From Diabrotica undecimpunctata (taxonomy: Eukaryota; Arthropoda; Insecta; Coleoptera; Chrysomelidae), in the NCBI RefSeq assembly GCF_040954645.1, contig NC_092813.1, positions 18,855,235 through 18,919,234 on the forward strand: a stretch of DNA of 64,000 nucleotides. The letters are read 5' to 3'. The position numbers and the translations under genes are program-made. Shown here piece by piece: positions 12,680-22,500 of the stretch (positions are counted from its first letter, which is position 1; each line of letters begins with the position of its first letter). The notes under the pieces were generated by a model. The model had not been told where the DNA came from. It saw only the letters and a list, made by a program, of their open reading frames with translations, and did no database searches.

Positions 12680-13036
12680 GTGCGTTCAAATCGCATCAAA
12701 CTGTACCGAGAGTATCTAAATAGAAATAGTAGGATTTTTAACTACCATTTATCAAGAACGCGACGTAGAGATAGGAACTCATTTGGAATTTTAGCATCCA
12801 GGTTTCGCATCTTTCGGACGCTTCTAAATTTGAAGGTGAAAAGTATTGGGAATGTGGTTTTGGCCCTGCATAACTTTTTGCTTAGGAATTCTCCAGATTA
12901 CTACAGCCCTTCAGGAAACCATAACAGCAAAAACATTGACAACAGCGAAAGGGTGAAAGATATGATTCCGAAATGGTCCACAACCTACAGCGCGGGATCA
13001 AGGGACAGGTATTACTTAGTGCTGCCAAGATCATAG
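12680..13036 (+). pseudogene. PIF/Harbinger transposase, C-terminal fragment
   Basis: The open frame contains RIFNYHLSRTRRRDRNSFG followed by ILASRFRIFRTLLNL and then VVLALHNFLLRN. This is the end of the DDE_Tnp_4 nuclease domain of PIF/Harbinger transposases and HARBI1-like proteins. The family consensus here is close to RARR..EN.FGILA.RF, where the Glu is usually taken as the third catalytic acid. This copy has Arg in that column (RDRNSF), so it should be inactive even as a domain. The first two catalytic aspartates and the N-terminal half are missing. The reported start is GTG within the alignment, so this is a 5'-truncated fragment of about 118 codons. It ends exactly where the small inverted-repeat element at 13035-13298 begins. 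Confidence 0.8.
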
Positions 13037-13298
13037 ACACAATAAGAGTAGACTAGGCATTGTGAGTAAAATACTGAAACGCGGAGCACTCGATCGGCGG
13101 TCTATCTATCTCTCTTTAGCACGCAGCATAATAAAAGCATCTTCCACGACCAGCGTCCATTACTCCCACCTATATTATTTTGGTAGATCACGCGCAGAAG
13201 ACAGACAAAAATAGCTAGACCACTCAAAGTGAATATTGTCGTTTCACCCGTATTCGCAGAATGGCCTATACCTTACCTAGTCTATTCTTATTGTATCT
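13035..13298. mobile_element. Small non-coding element with 23-bp terminal inverted repeats
   Basis: A 23-base sequence at 13035-13057, ending in TAGACTAGG, is repeated in inverted orientation at 13276-13298 with two mismatches. The 264-bp span has no coding capacity. This is the form of a MITE. No clear target duplication is visible, so the superfamily is open. Its position right after a Harbinger transposase fragment could mean the repeats belong to that element, or could be chance. Confidence 0.55.
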
Positions 13299-13944
13299 GG
13301 TCAATACAGTAAGCTACAATTTAAGTGTATAAGTACCTTAACGCTCTGTTCGACGACGGTGGTCTGTCAGGCCAAGCCTACGACGTAAAACTTTAATTTC
13401 TTAAAAATAAATAATCTTTTTTTTTTAATTTTTTTTTTCCTCTTTATAGAGGGGGGGTCTGGAATCTTCCAAAGACATCTTAGTCCAGGACGCCGCCTGA
13501 CTAACTTTAGTGCAGGATTCGTTCTTCGTACTCCCGGCGATAGTTCCCGAGGTACTTTAAAATGCCCTCTCGTCGCCGAGTCTACGCCGAACGCCTACCT
13601 GCTAAACCAGACCCTCCTCTGTCATCCAGCGATCCGGAAGCGGAATGGCCGCTGTAAGGCCGGCATTACTTCCGAATCACTACCTTTATTCATTCATTCT
13701 CCATTCATACACATCCACACTCTATTCATCAGCAAGGAGGTTCCCTGTCTCATTCCAGTTCGGCATTATTTCCAGATGGGCATTTGCTCCTTCCCCACAG
13801 TCTGACTCACGCATTCCAACTCATACAGTGTGACCCACTTTTCTAGCTTCACCTTTCAGCATCATTCACTCTTACCTTTAGCGTTGGTTTAGCAGTCTTT
13901 CTTCCTCTTCCTTTTTCTTGATCACTGCACGGATATAGAATGTT
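13299..13944. other. GC-richer non-coding stretch, probably a minus-strand retroposon 3' end
   Basis: A T-rich run at 13418-13440 (poly-A on the minus strand) is followed by about 200 bases that are clearly more GC-rich than the surroundings. This arrangement suggests the 3' untranslated end of a minus-strand LINE or SINE. All frames have stops and no protein family was recognised. The rest, to 13944, is pyrimidine-rich and unassigned. Confidence 0.4.
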
Positions 13945-13984
13945 GAACAATCACTAAAGAAAATCTGTCGAAAAAAAAAACAAA

Positions 13985-14095
13985 ATTTGGCACTACTCTG
14001 GTATGGACACGTCCAAAGGATGGACGACAACAGAATAACAAAAAGTATTATAATGGGCACCACAGGAAAGACGAAAGAGATGCAGGTCAACAACT
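13985..14095 (+). pseudogene. RTE-like reverse transcriptase C-terminal scrap inside the arm
   Basis: The frame reads ALLWYGHVQRMDDNRITKS followed by GTTGKTKE. This corresponds to the GHVxRMDxxRxxK block near the end of RTE-like reverse transcriptases. About 35 codons remain. The same scrap lies in the mirrored arm at 63198-63308 (minus strand), so it was present before the inverted structure formed or has been homogenised since. Confidence 0.7.
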
Positions 14096-14099
14096 ACTC

Positions 14100-14650
14100 T
14101 ACACAACTCACCAATATGATTATTGATATACGATATCGTTTTGTTGCATACTATATTTTATCTACAACAATTACCATTGTACAATGATATTCAGATATAA
14201 TCCAATAATGAGGAGGCCCAACAAAAGTATGTATACCATTCTTCCAGTATGGCCAAACAAGTAACGTATATTACTCGACATAGATATAAGTTGAACGATC
14301 ACAAACCGACAAGGATCTAAAAGTTCTCTACAAGCCACATCTAAACGGCCCCTTCTATACATAAATCTCCACTAAACGTTCTCTACAAGACACATCTGAA
14401 CGACCACTACTATATACAAATCTCCACTGAACGTACAATTCGACAAGAGTCTCTGCTGAACGCTCACTAATACACACAGACCACATCTGAACTTACAATT
14501 AGCCAAGAGTCTTATCTAAACATCCACTACTATACATAAATCTCCAATATGACCATTTTTCGATTTGTTCCATACTATATTACTCTACAACAATTCCCAC
14601 TTTACAATGATATTCAGATATAATCGAATTATGGCGAAGACTAACCAACA
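14100..14650. repeat. Subterminal direct repeats of the arm
   Basis: A segment of about 100 bases beginning CCAATATGA (14111-14215) recurs about 435 bases later (14546-14650), with the same TACAATGATATTCAGATATA core. Between the copies lie three to four degenerate modules of about 50-60 bases built on CGACCACTACTATA, AATCTCCACTGAACG and TCTACAAG. The mirrored arm has the same layout at 62640-63190. Confidence 0.8.
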
Positions 14651-15011
14651 AATGGTTACCATCCATAAATTATGTTCAAATCAACTAACGTGCGAAACGG
14701 CCATTACATTATATCTTTGTTGTTATTTATCTGATTTTGACGCACGAGACGTTAAATGAAAGGCGAAAGGAAAGCGTAAATATTTGCATACTATAGTTTA
14801 TCTACGACGAGCAAGTAATGTATTGTTTTATAGTGAATAGTGAACATTGGTCTCTGTAAGAATATATGGTATATGTAGGTAATTTAGGTATATTAACAAA
14901 GAAAAATTAAATTAAATACATTTGTAGAGTATATATAGTTATAGAGTATATTATGTTATATGAAAGAAAAACTCAGCCATCAAGTAAAGACATGACTACC
15001 ACAATACGCTA

Positions 15012-15572
15012 AGCTAACTTTAAGACAGAAATGCTGTACATGAAATGATAGAAAAAATCTATAAAATATCTGATATAGAAACACGTAAGACAGAAATGGA
15101 CAATAATAATGGACAATAATAATAGAAAATGTTTAAAATATCTGACATAGAAACACGTAAGAGAGAAAATCTGTAGATAAAATGATAGAAAAATGTATAA
15201 AATATCTAACATATAAACACGTAAGACAGAAATGCTGTACATAAAATAATAGAAAATATCTGACATAGAAACACGTAAGGCAGAAAGCATGGACAATAAT
15301 GATGGAAAATGTATAAAATATCTCACATAGATACATGTAAGGCAGAAATGCTGTACATAAAATGATAGAAAATGTGTAAAATATCTGACACAGAAACACG
15401 TAAGGCAGAAAGCACGGACAATAATGTATAAAAAATCAAACATACAAACACGTAAGACAGAAATGTTGTACATAAAATGATAGAAAATGTGTAAAATATC
15501 TGACTTAGATACACGTAAGGCAGAAATGCTGTACATAAAATGATAGAAAATGTGTAAAATATCTGACAACAA
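15012..15572. repeat. ~63-bp minisatellite in the left arm
   Basis: About nine head-to-tail units of up to 63 bases, each starting near ACACGTAAG(G/A)CAGAAA, are present. Long units contain TGCTGTACATAAAATGATAG. Shorter units substitute GCATGGACAATAATGATGG. Inverted copies of the array are at 36255-36775 and 46750-47270. Because the unit is a multiple of three, it gives long but meaningless open frames. Confidence 0.93.
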
Positions 15573-15924
15573 AATTAAATAAAAATCTAAAATACCGAAA
15601 CAGATCTAAAATTCGGATCAGATCTAGAACCTTTATATAGAATACATTCGTATATGGATAAAAATAATTCGGTACGTATGTACAAGAGTCAAATTTCACG
15701 TATTGGAAAAGCCAAAGAAGATACGCATGGAAAAGCCAAACAAGAGACGCAACGCAAAAACAGTTGTATGAAGTATGTACTTAAAACACAATAATTAGTA
15801 ATTTTTACAAAACCCCACTTGTAAATTATATGTATTTTCGAATTGTGGCTTAAGTGTAATCATAATGTTTATATTTGTTAAAAAATAATACATATCAAAC
15901 ACACATCTTTATTTATTTAATTCA

Positions 15925-16250
15925 TTCTTGATGGATGAAACTCTCCTCGGTTATTGAGATGAATTTAGGTTCTGAAGTATTTCGTTTTTTCTTAGTATCT
16001 CAACCGCCAGGCTGCGATAAATAGTAAATAATCTCTAGATAGTGCAATTCGTCTGCTAATAATTCTGCTTCTGTTCCATTTAGCGCATCGATTTTGAAAG
16101 AATTTTAAAGCCATTTACAAGCGTGTTTGGATCATTATGTTCGTTATAGAGAGTCCACAGTTCTTCCAGTCGTTCAAGTATCTGTTTCTCCGTTATAACC
16201 CCTTTATCGACTCTTATGGTGAAATCAGCATGAATTTTATTTTCTACCTG
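15925..16250 (-). pseudogene. Unknown broken reading frame, left-arm copy
   Basis: Read on the minus strand, this mirrors 17171-17506. It contains the same two adjoining open segments as the right copy (KIHADFTIRVDKGVITEKQI..., then NGTEAELLADELHYLEII...), joined only across a one-base frame change near 16105. This copy has in addition a TGA where the other has TGC (about 15998). The predicted peptide is acidic and helical-looking, without membrane segments, and matches no family I recognise. The two copies differ by few substitutions, some of them conservative (Glu/Asp, Thr/Ser). Confidence 0.45.
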
Positions 16251-16258
16251 TATATCTG

Positions 16259-17170
16259 GTGCCGCGAAGCGACCCGACCTAACCTAATAAATTAACCATC
16301 GCTCAACCATCGCTCAACCATCTCTAACTTTACTCAAGAGACGAAAAGACGCTTTACTCCCATGTTAATTATATGTAAGGTGTGACGTGTTGACTTTAAA
16401 ACGTGACGTTTTTTACGTGATTCGTGACGTTTTGACGTGACGCGTGATGTCTTCACGTAAAAATGTGCCGTTTATACATGATATGTGGCGGGTGACATTT
16501 TGATGTTAAAACGTGACGTTTGGATGCAAAAGTGACGTTTTGACGTGACGCGTGACACGAGTTAACCTAATAAATTACCTATCGAAACTCTGTCTAAACT
16601 TAATTCGAGTGACATTTCATGTGAAATGTCACGTCCTGCGTCGAATGTCGCGTTCTGCGTCGACTGTCACATAAATGTCACGGCCTGTGCCGAATGTCAT
16701 GTTCTGTCAGGTACTATACGGAAAAGAAGAAGAATTTGCAGTTAATATTGAACGTTGACAGAACGCAGAGACATGCAGAGAGACTTAGAGACCATCTATG
16801 ATACGTAAACAGAAGTAAGCAGAGACGTGCAGAGGCACACAGAGCCATCTGTGACACGTAGACAGAGGTACACAGAGACGTGCAGAGACACACGGTGTCG
16901 TTTACGTCACCAATTTCACTTCACAAAATACGAAGAAAACTATACTCTGTATATTATAAGAAGTGATAGGCGACAAGAAGAAGACCACAGGGCTTACATG
17001 GCACCGCAAGAATTGACCAAGACACACCAGTCATACAACAGTAGTATAAAAGAAGGCTACAGACCATACGTGATACCTCAGGAAATTCCGAAATACCTTA
17101 CTAAGCTATATCATTCAGACAAACAACAACAGTGTAAAAGAAGACATAATATCAAATAAGGTAAATAAAT
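16259..17170. other. Central loop of the inverted repeat: layered short repeats, no clear gene
   Basis: This unique 0.9 kb segment separates the arms. It holds six TGACGT hexamers within 16380-16545, arranged as two related blocks about 107 bases apart, each with the 20-base core TGACGTTTTGACGTGACGCG. A near-perfect 24-base palindrome GTGACATTTCA-TG-TGAAATGTCAC lies at 16609-16632. Degenerate TGTC-CG-TCTGCGTCGA repeats occupy 16625-16710, and a tandem of about 58-base units beginning CAGAGACRTGCAGAG lies at 16757-16893. A 110-codon open frame (16827-17159) starts with GTG inside the last repeat and is not convincing as a gene. The TGACGT arrays resemble bZIP/CREB-type sites, so a regulatory or promoter role is possible but unproven. 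Confidence 0.6.
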
Positions 17171-17506
17171 CAGATATACAGGTAGAAAATAAAATTCATG
17201 CTGATTTCACCATAAGAGTCGATAAAGGGGTTATAACGGAGAAACAGATACTTGACCGACTGGAAGAACTGTGGAGTCTCTATAACGAACATAATGATCC
17301 AAACACGCTTGTAAATGGCTTTAAAATTCTTTCAAAATCGATGCGCTAAATGGAACAGAAGCAGAATTATTAGCAGACGAATTGCACTATCTAGAGATTA
17401 TTTACTATTTATCGCAGCCTGGCGGTTGCGATACTAAGAAAAAACGAAATACTTCAGAATCTAAATTTATCTTAATAACCGAGAAGAGTTTCATCCATCA
17501 AGAATG
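17171..17506 (+). pseudogene. Unknown broken reading frame, right-arm copy
   Basis: Two adjoining open segments follow each other. The first starts upstream of 17171 (about 17130) and runs through DIQVENKIHADFTIRVDKG and ILDRLEELWSLYNEHNDPNT to a TAA at 17347. The second, shifted by one base, runs from about 17340 (ALNGTEAELLADELHYLEII) through SQPGGCDTKKKRNTSES to FIHQE and a TGA at 17506. Composition is protein-like and both segments lack internal stops, so they probably derive from one gene of more than 110 codons interrupted by a single-base change. The same change exists in the inverted copy at 15925-16250. I recognise no family, signal peptide or membrane segment. Confidence 0.5.
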
Positions 17507-17828
17507 AATTAAATAAATAAAGATGTGTGTTTTATATGTATTATTTTTAACAAATATAATATTATTCAATTTATCATACTTTATATTATCTACATACCCA
17601 ATTTATATATTTTTTGCACACGTTACTATCTTTGTCTAAAAGAAGTGATGACGTAATCCTCGCTGACAGGCAGGATCTTGTTAATTTTGCGAATATTGCC
17701 TAGCCGAAGTGTTACGAGTTCTCCCGAAGCGTGGTAACGTCCTAAATTTTATTATAATTTTCTGAAAAAAAAATGATCGTCGTTATTCGAAAAATACTCT
17801 ATGTTTTACTCTATTATAGATGTATTTT
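17171..17828 (-). repeat. Inner part of the right arm, with ~260 bases not found in the left arm
   Basis: Bases 17171-17567 are the inverted copy of 15862-16258. From about 17568 the sequence departs from the left arm, which resumes only at about 35720, after gypsy-1. The extra bases (17568-17828 and 35685-35720) are therefore an insertion in this arm or a loss from the other. They include a GC-richer piece around 17650-17740 and no gene. Confidence 0.85.
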
Positions 17829-17832
17829 AATC
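17829..17832. other. Target-site duplication of gypsy-1, left copy (AATC)
   Basis: AATC immediately before the TG of the 5' LTR is repeated at 35681-35684 immediately after the CA that ends the 3' LTR. Four bases is the usual size for Ty3/gypsy integrases. Confidence 0.85.
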
Positions 17833-18457
17833 TGTAACGATGAGTCCAAGCCATCACCGTTAAACCAGCGTGCGCGCGACCCAACCCATGAAGTAGGAGT
17901 GTATCGACAGTAGAAAGGGCAAAGCTCCGCTATATAAACGGCAACATTTCCTTATAGAGACAGAATCGACAGGTGTTGACTGAAGGTTCTCTTCTTCCCT
18001 ACCCCGGCTTGTGGACGTGTTGAGTTCACAAGTTGTTTCCTTTCCTTTTACCGCCGCTATCCGAAGTGCGTGTTGAGCTCTTCACTACCCGTACTCTGAA
18101 GCAGTCGTGTTGAGACTGTCGAGGAGTGTCCTATTAACCCGAATCACTTAAGGGACGTGTTGAGTTCCTTTCCTTCCTTTGTACCTATCGTCCGCTGTTA
18201 TTAAGTCGATACAACGTTACCGTAAAATTTCAGATACACACTCGCTTGCCGACAAGACCAGTTCCATATGACAAGGTCAAGCTTAATTTGAATAAATAGG
18301 CCAGGTACTGAGAAGACTAAACCAAATTGTAAATATGTACGTAAGATTTTTGTCAATTTAATTTAAGGAAGACAATAAAGTTTTATTTTTATTTTGAACT
18401 CTGTCTCTGACTGTCTAAAAGCTACCCGGATAGTGACTCCCACGAGAGGACGTCACA
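17833..18457 (+). repeat. gypsy-1 5' LTR
   Basis: The 625-base direct repeat begins TGTAACGATG and ends GACGTCACA. It contains TATATAAA at 17931, AATAAA at 18374 and, just after the TATA box, the CAGAATCGACAGG stretch where transcription probably starts. TGTTGAG- motifs are repeated four times between 17970 and 18170. Confidence 0.95.
17931..17938 (+). promoter_or_regulatory. TATA box of the gypsy-1 5' LTR
   Basis: TATATAAA lies about 100 bases into the LTR, consistent with a U3 promoter. The equivalent in the broken 3' LTR is at 23608. Confidence 0.7.
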
Positions 18458-18459
18458 AA

Positions 18460-18473
18460 TGGCGCCCGAGCAG
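18460..18473 (+). promoter_or_regulatory. gypsy-1 primer-binding site
   Basis: TGGCGCCCGAGCAG starts two bases after the LTR. It is the TGGCGCC-type tRNA 3'-end complement used to prime minus-strand DNA synthesis. Confidence 0.85.
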
Positions 18474-18581
18474 AAAAATACGTTTTAAACAATAATACCG
18501 ACCGAATTCCGAATTTTATTTTCATGAGACAGTACTACGTTTCAAATTTTAATCAAAGACAGGGTGATTCACAGTTCAAAA

Positions 18582-19514
18582 ATGACAGACGCTCCGGAAA
18601 CGTCGAAGGTTAGTTGGGTGTACCTATTAAAGAAAGACGAACTTATAGCCGAATTAACAAACAGAGAACAGCCGACGGAAGGGAATTTCAGCGAGCTAAG
18701 AGCGAGATTAGTTGCGATCATCAAGGCAGAGGAAATAGAAGAAAACCAGATGGAAGACAGACAAAGAAAGATGGAAATAGTACGCAAATGGGGGTTACAC
18801 TTTGACGGTTCAAGAGACCCAATAGAATTCATAGAACGGTTGAAAGAACTCCAGACAGCTTACGGCCTACAAGACACCCACGTTTTACAAGCTCTACCAG
18901 GAACATTAAACGGGAAAGCAATACTATGGTACAGAAACAATAATAAATATTGGAACGAATTAAAAGACTTCGAACAAGATTTCCGCAATTTCTTCGTTTC
19001 CTCCGTTCTCACGCAATCTCTGGAAGCTCAAATCCGGAACCGACTCCAACGAAACAACGAAGGTGTAAAAGACTACATCATTGATATTCAAACAATGATC
19101 AGAAGACATGGTGAATTCAATCACCAAGAAGAACTAAACAGGATATACACCAATATGAACCCGAACTACAAGTTGTATATAAAGAGGCAAGACGTATCGT
19201 CAACACAGGACATCATCAGACTAGCGGAAGAATATGATATGGTCCAAAAAGAAATATATAACAGAAACAATACAAGGTGTGACTGGACACAGGCAAATAG
19301 TCGTAATAACAAAATACAGAATTTCGACAGAGAGACTTGTTATTGGAGATGCGGCCGCAGAGGCCACAATAGAAGAAACTGCAGAGCTATCGCTGTACTC
19401 TTCTGCAGCCATTGCGGAACCCGAGGAACAACTTCCAATAACTGCCAATGTAGAAGCCGACCGGAAAACTCCAACAGGACTGGACAAGAAGGAGGCAACC
19501 CAGTCAGTATTTAG
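18582..19514 (+). CDS. gag: gypsy-1 Gag-like protein
   Basis: This is the structural polyprotein that would form the virus-like particle and bind element RNA. I take the ATG at 18582 (MTDAPETSK); an upstream in-frame GTG at 18564 is less likely. The protein is about 310 residues. Residues 1-60 are charged and helical. Residues 70-210 have the retrotransposon gag pattern (FDGSRDPIEFIERL, LPGTLNGKAILWYR, FEQDFRNFF). The C-terminus carries two zinc-knuckle-like motifs that both deviate from CX2CX4HX4C. The first, CYWRCGRRGHNRRNC, has three residues between the first cysteines; the second, CSHCGTRGTTSNNC, lacks the histidine. The frame stops at TAG 19512. Pol continues in the -1 frame, open from 19454, so a -1 frameshift in a 60-base overlap is the expected expression mode. 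Confidence 0.85.
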   Translation: MTDAPETSKVSWVYLLKKDELIAELTNREQPTEGNFSELRARLVAIIKAEEIEENQMEDRQRKMEIVRKWGLHFDGSRDPIEFIERLKELQTAYGLQDTHVLQALPGTLNGKAILWYRNNNKYWNELKDFEQDFRNFFVSSVLTQSLEAQIRNRLQRNNEGVKDYIIDIQTMIRRHGEFNHQEELNRIYTNMNPNYKLYIKRQDVSSTQDIIRLAEEYDMVQKEIYNRNNTRCDWTQANSRNNKIQNFDRETCYWRCGRRGHNRRNCRAIAVLFCSHCGTRGTTSNNCQCRSRPENSNRTGQEGGNPVSI

Positions 19515-22500
19515 AGTCCTCCCTAACAACCTCCAGCTACGCACACTATACAGATCAACGACCCCACACAACGATAACGTTCAGCAACGGTAAAAAGTTA
19601 AGAGCACTAATAGACACAGGAGCCCAAAATTCGTTTATAGGACAAAAAGGTAAAAAAATATTGGAACAATGTGGAACAAAAAGCGACAGAAAAGCTTTAA
19701 AGATCACGCTGGCAGATGGAAAAACCAGCAACATAGAAATCTGTTTTACAGCAAAATATTCCATAGACAACGTTTGGAGAAAAGCCAAGCTACATTTTTT
19801 ACCAAACCTAGCTTCAGAAGTAGTACTGGGAATGCATGAAATAACAAGATGGGGCCTTGATTTATCAAACATCTTAAATAGAAATCGCGTAAGAAGGAGA
19901 GAACAATACCCAACCAGGACAGAACACGGATCCAGATCGTACAATGCAGACAATAACCGAATACCGACCAATTCCAGGGTCAACGAAACACCAACCGCAA
20001 GATATCCGCTCCAACAGAGAAGCAAAATATATAACAAAACGACCTACCGACTACCGACCGATACCGCGGTCGAAGACCAGACCGAAAATATACCGACTAC
20101 CGACCGATACCGCGGTCGACAACCAGACCGAAGATATACCGAACTACCGACCGATACCGCGGCCGACGACCAGACCGAAGATATTCCGTCATACATACCG
20201 GAATTCACGAACAGTCCGAAACGAGAGCAGCTCGACATCAGTACTACACTAAACAATACCGAAAAAAAACAATTACAGGAATTGTTACTAACAGAATTGG
20301 AGAAATTTAAACAAATTAAAGGAACAACACATCTAACCGAACATACAATAAAACTCAACATAATACACCGATCAAACAAAGATACAGGCCCCGAAACCCG
20401 GCAATGCAGAAGATCATAAACGATGAGATAGATAAGATGCTAGAAGAGAACGTGATAGAAAAATCTAATAGCCCGTACAGTTCCCCCATCGTCCTAGTAA
20501 AAAAGAAGGATAACAACGGATACAGATTTTGCATCGATTTTAGGAAAATCAACGACATCTCAGAAAAAGATGCCTACCCATTACCGTACATCAATCATAT
20601 CCTAGAAAAGTTAAAATCTGCAAAATATTTTACCACGTTAGATCTAAAAAATGGATATTGGCAAGTACCACTTTCCGAAGCAAGCAAACCCTTGACCGCT
20701 TTCATAGCACCAGGAAAAGGACTATTCCAGTTCAAAGTACTTCCATTCGGATTACACGCCGCCTCCGCTACTTTTCAACGATTACTAGATACAATAATCG
20801 GCCCAGAAATGGAACCACATGCTTTCGCCTATTTAGACGACATAATAGTACTGGGGAAAACGTTCGAGGAACATATGGAAATCTTAAAAAAGAAGTACTT
20901 CACAGACTACAGCAGGCCAAACTACGAATTAATATAGACAAATGTAAATTCTGCAAAGAAGAGATAAATTATTTAGGCCATGTAGTAAACAAAACGGGAA
21001 TAAAAGTGGACGACAACAAGACAAAAGCTATAGTCGAATATCCCGCGCCAAAAACCGTTAAACAACTACGCCGATTTTTGGGCATCATCTCATGGTATAG
21101 GAGATTTATAAAAGATTTTTCACGAACTACAGCCCCTTTAACAAAGCTACTAAAGAAAAAACAACATTGGACTTGGGACAGAGACCAAGAGGAAGCATTT
21201 AACAAAATAAAATTACTACTGACACAAGCTCCAATACTGATCTGCCCGGACTTCCAGAAAAGATTTTTTTTACAATCGGACGCTTCGAACCACGGTTTAG
21301 GAGTAGCTTTAGTACAAACAAACGACGAAGGACAGGAACAAGTCATCGCTTACGCAAGTCGAACCCTAACAAATGCCGAAAAAAATTACAGCGTTACAGA
21401 AAAAGAACTACTAGCGATCATCTTCGGTATAGAAAAGATGAAACCCTACATCGAAGGATACCCATTTTCAATTATCACAGATCATCAAAGTCTAGGATAC
21501 TTACAAACAATGGAAAACCCTACAGGTAGAATAGCTAGATGGGCAATGCTGCTGCAACAATTTGACTTCGATGTCATTTACAGAAAGGGCTCCCAGAACG
21601 TCCTGGCCGACGCGCTCTCTAGAGAACCAGTAGATCTGGTTTGCATAATAAACGTAGAAGATGTGGAACCCGACGAATGGTACAATAAAGCTTTAAATAA
21701 AATCCAGACAAATCCGCAACTATTTCCAGACTACTCTATCAAAGATGGACTTCTCTATCGACACTTCTGGGACAAATACGATTTAAAAGAGACAGAGGTA
21801 TCCAACCCCTGGAAACTATGCATCCCAAACCACAAGAGACAACAACTCCTGGCAGAAAACCACGAGCAACCGACCGCAGGACATCTAGGAATAGCCAAAA
21901 CAATAACCCGCCTAGCTAGAAAATACTACTGGCCAGGGATGTTTAAAGACGCCGCAAAGTTCGTCAGGAACTGCAAGAACTGTCAGCAATTTAAGCCGCA
22001 ACAAAGCTTAACTCCAGGCCGCATGCAATCTACACAAATTCCGCCACATCCATGGCACACCGTTTCAACCGACATCATAGGACCCCTTCCAACATCCAGC
22101 AAAGGAAACAAATATATAATGACATTCCAGGACACCTTTTCAAAATGGGTCGAAGCCATACCGATCAGAACAGCAACGGCAAAATCAGTCTGTCAGAACT
22201 TAAAAGATAAAATCATTATGAGATTCGGATCGCCCAAAGAGCTAATATCAGACAACGCAAGAACATACGATAACAGGGAAGTACGAAAGTTGCTAGACGA
22301 ATTCCAGATTTCTAAAAGAAACATTCCGCCATATTCACCCCAGAATAATCCAGTAGAAAGAACAAACGGAGTAATCAAAACAATGATAGCTCAGTTCTGC
22401 GATAATAACCATAAGAAATGGGACACGAGCCTTCCAGAACTATTATTCGCATATAATACAGCTAAACACGATTCAACGGGTTTCTCCCCGGCCTTCCTGA

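Larger units (their letters stand above)
13945..16258 (+). repeat. Left arm of a ~2.3 kb inverted repeat (fold-back-like unit)
   Basis: This 2.3 kb sequence recurs in inverted orientation in pieces further right. Bases 13985-15012 pair with 62281-63309 without a single indel over 1 kb (paired coordinates always sum to 77293) and with about 96-97% identity where inspected. Bases 15012-15870 pair with 46215-47272, and with the duplicate at 35720-36777. Bases 15915-16258 pair with 17171-17514, again without a gap (sum 33429). Contents from outside in: an RTE-like RT C-terminal scrap (HVQRMDDNR, about 13990-14090), short subterminal repeats (14100-14650), a 63-bp minisatellite (15012-15570), and a broken unknown reading frame on the minus strand (15925-16250). 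No transposase is recognised. It could be a fold-back transposon or an inverted duplication. Confidence 0.93.

Noticed and set aside
15009..15572. 187-codon minus-strand open frame (and mirrored 163-codon frames at 36248-36739 and 46743-47234)
   Set aside because: It is produced by a 63-bp minisatellite whose unit is a multiple of three. The peptide is a low-complexity repeat (LSALRVSMSDIL) without other support.
15012..15572. CRISPR-like array
   Set aside because: The units are contiguous, without unique spacers, and the sequence is eukaryotic repeat DNA.
16827..17159. 110-codon open frame in the loop as a protein gene
   Set aside because: It starts with GTG inside a 58-base tandem repeat, has no recognisable domain, and its reading is interrupted in the stretch leading into the right arm.
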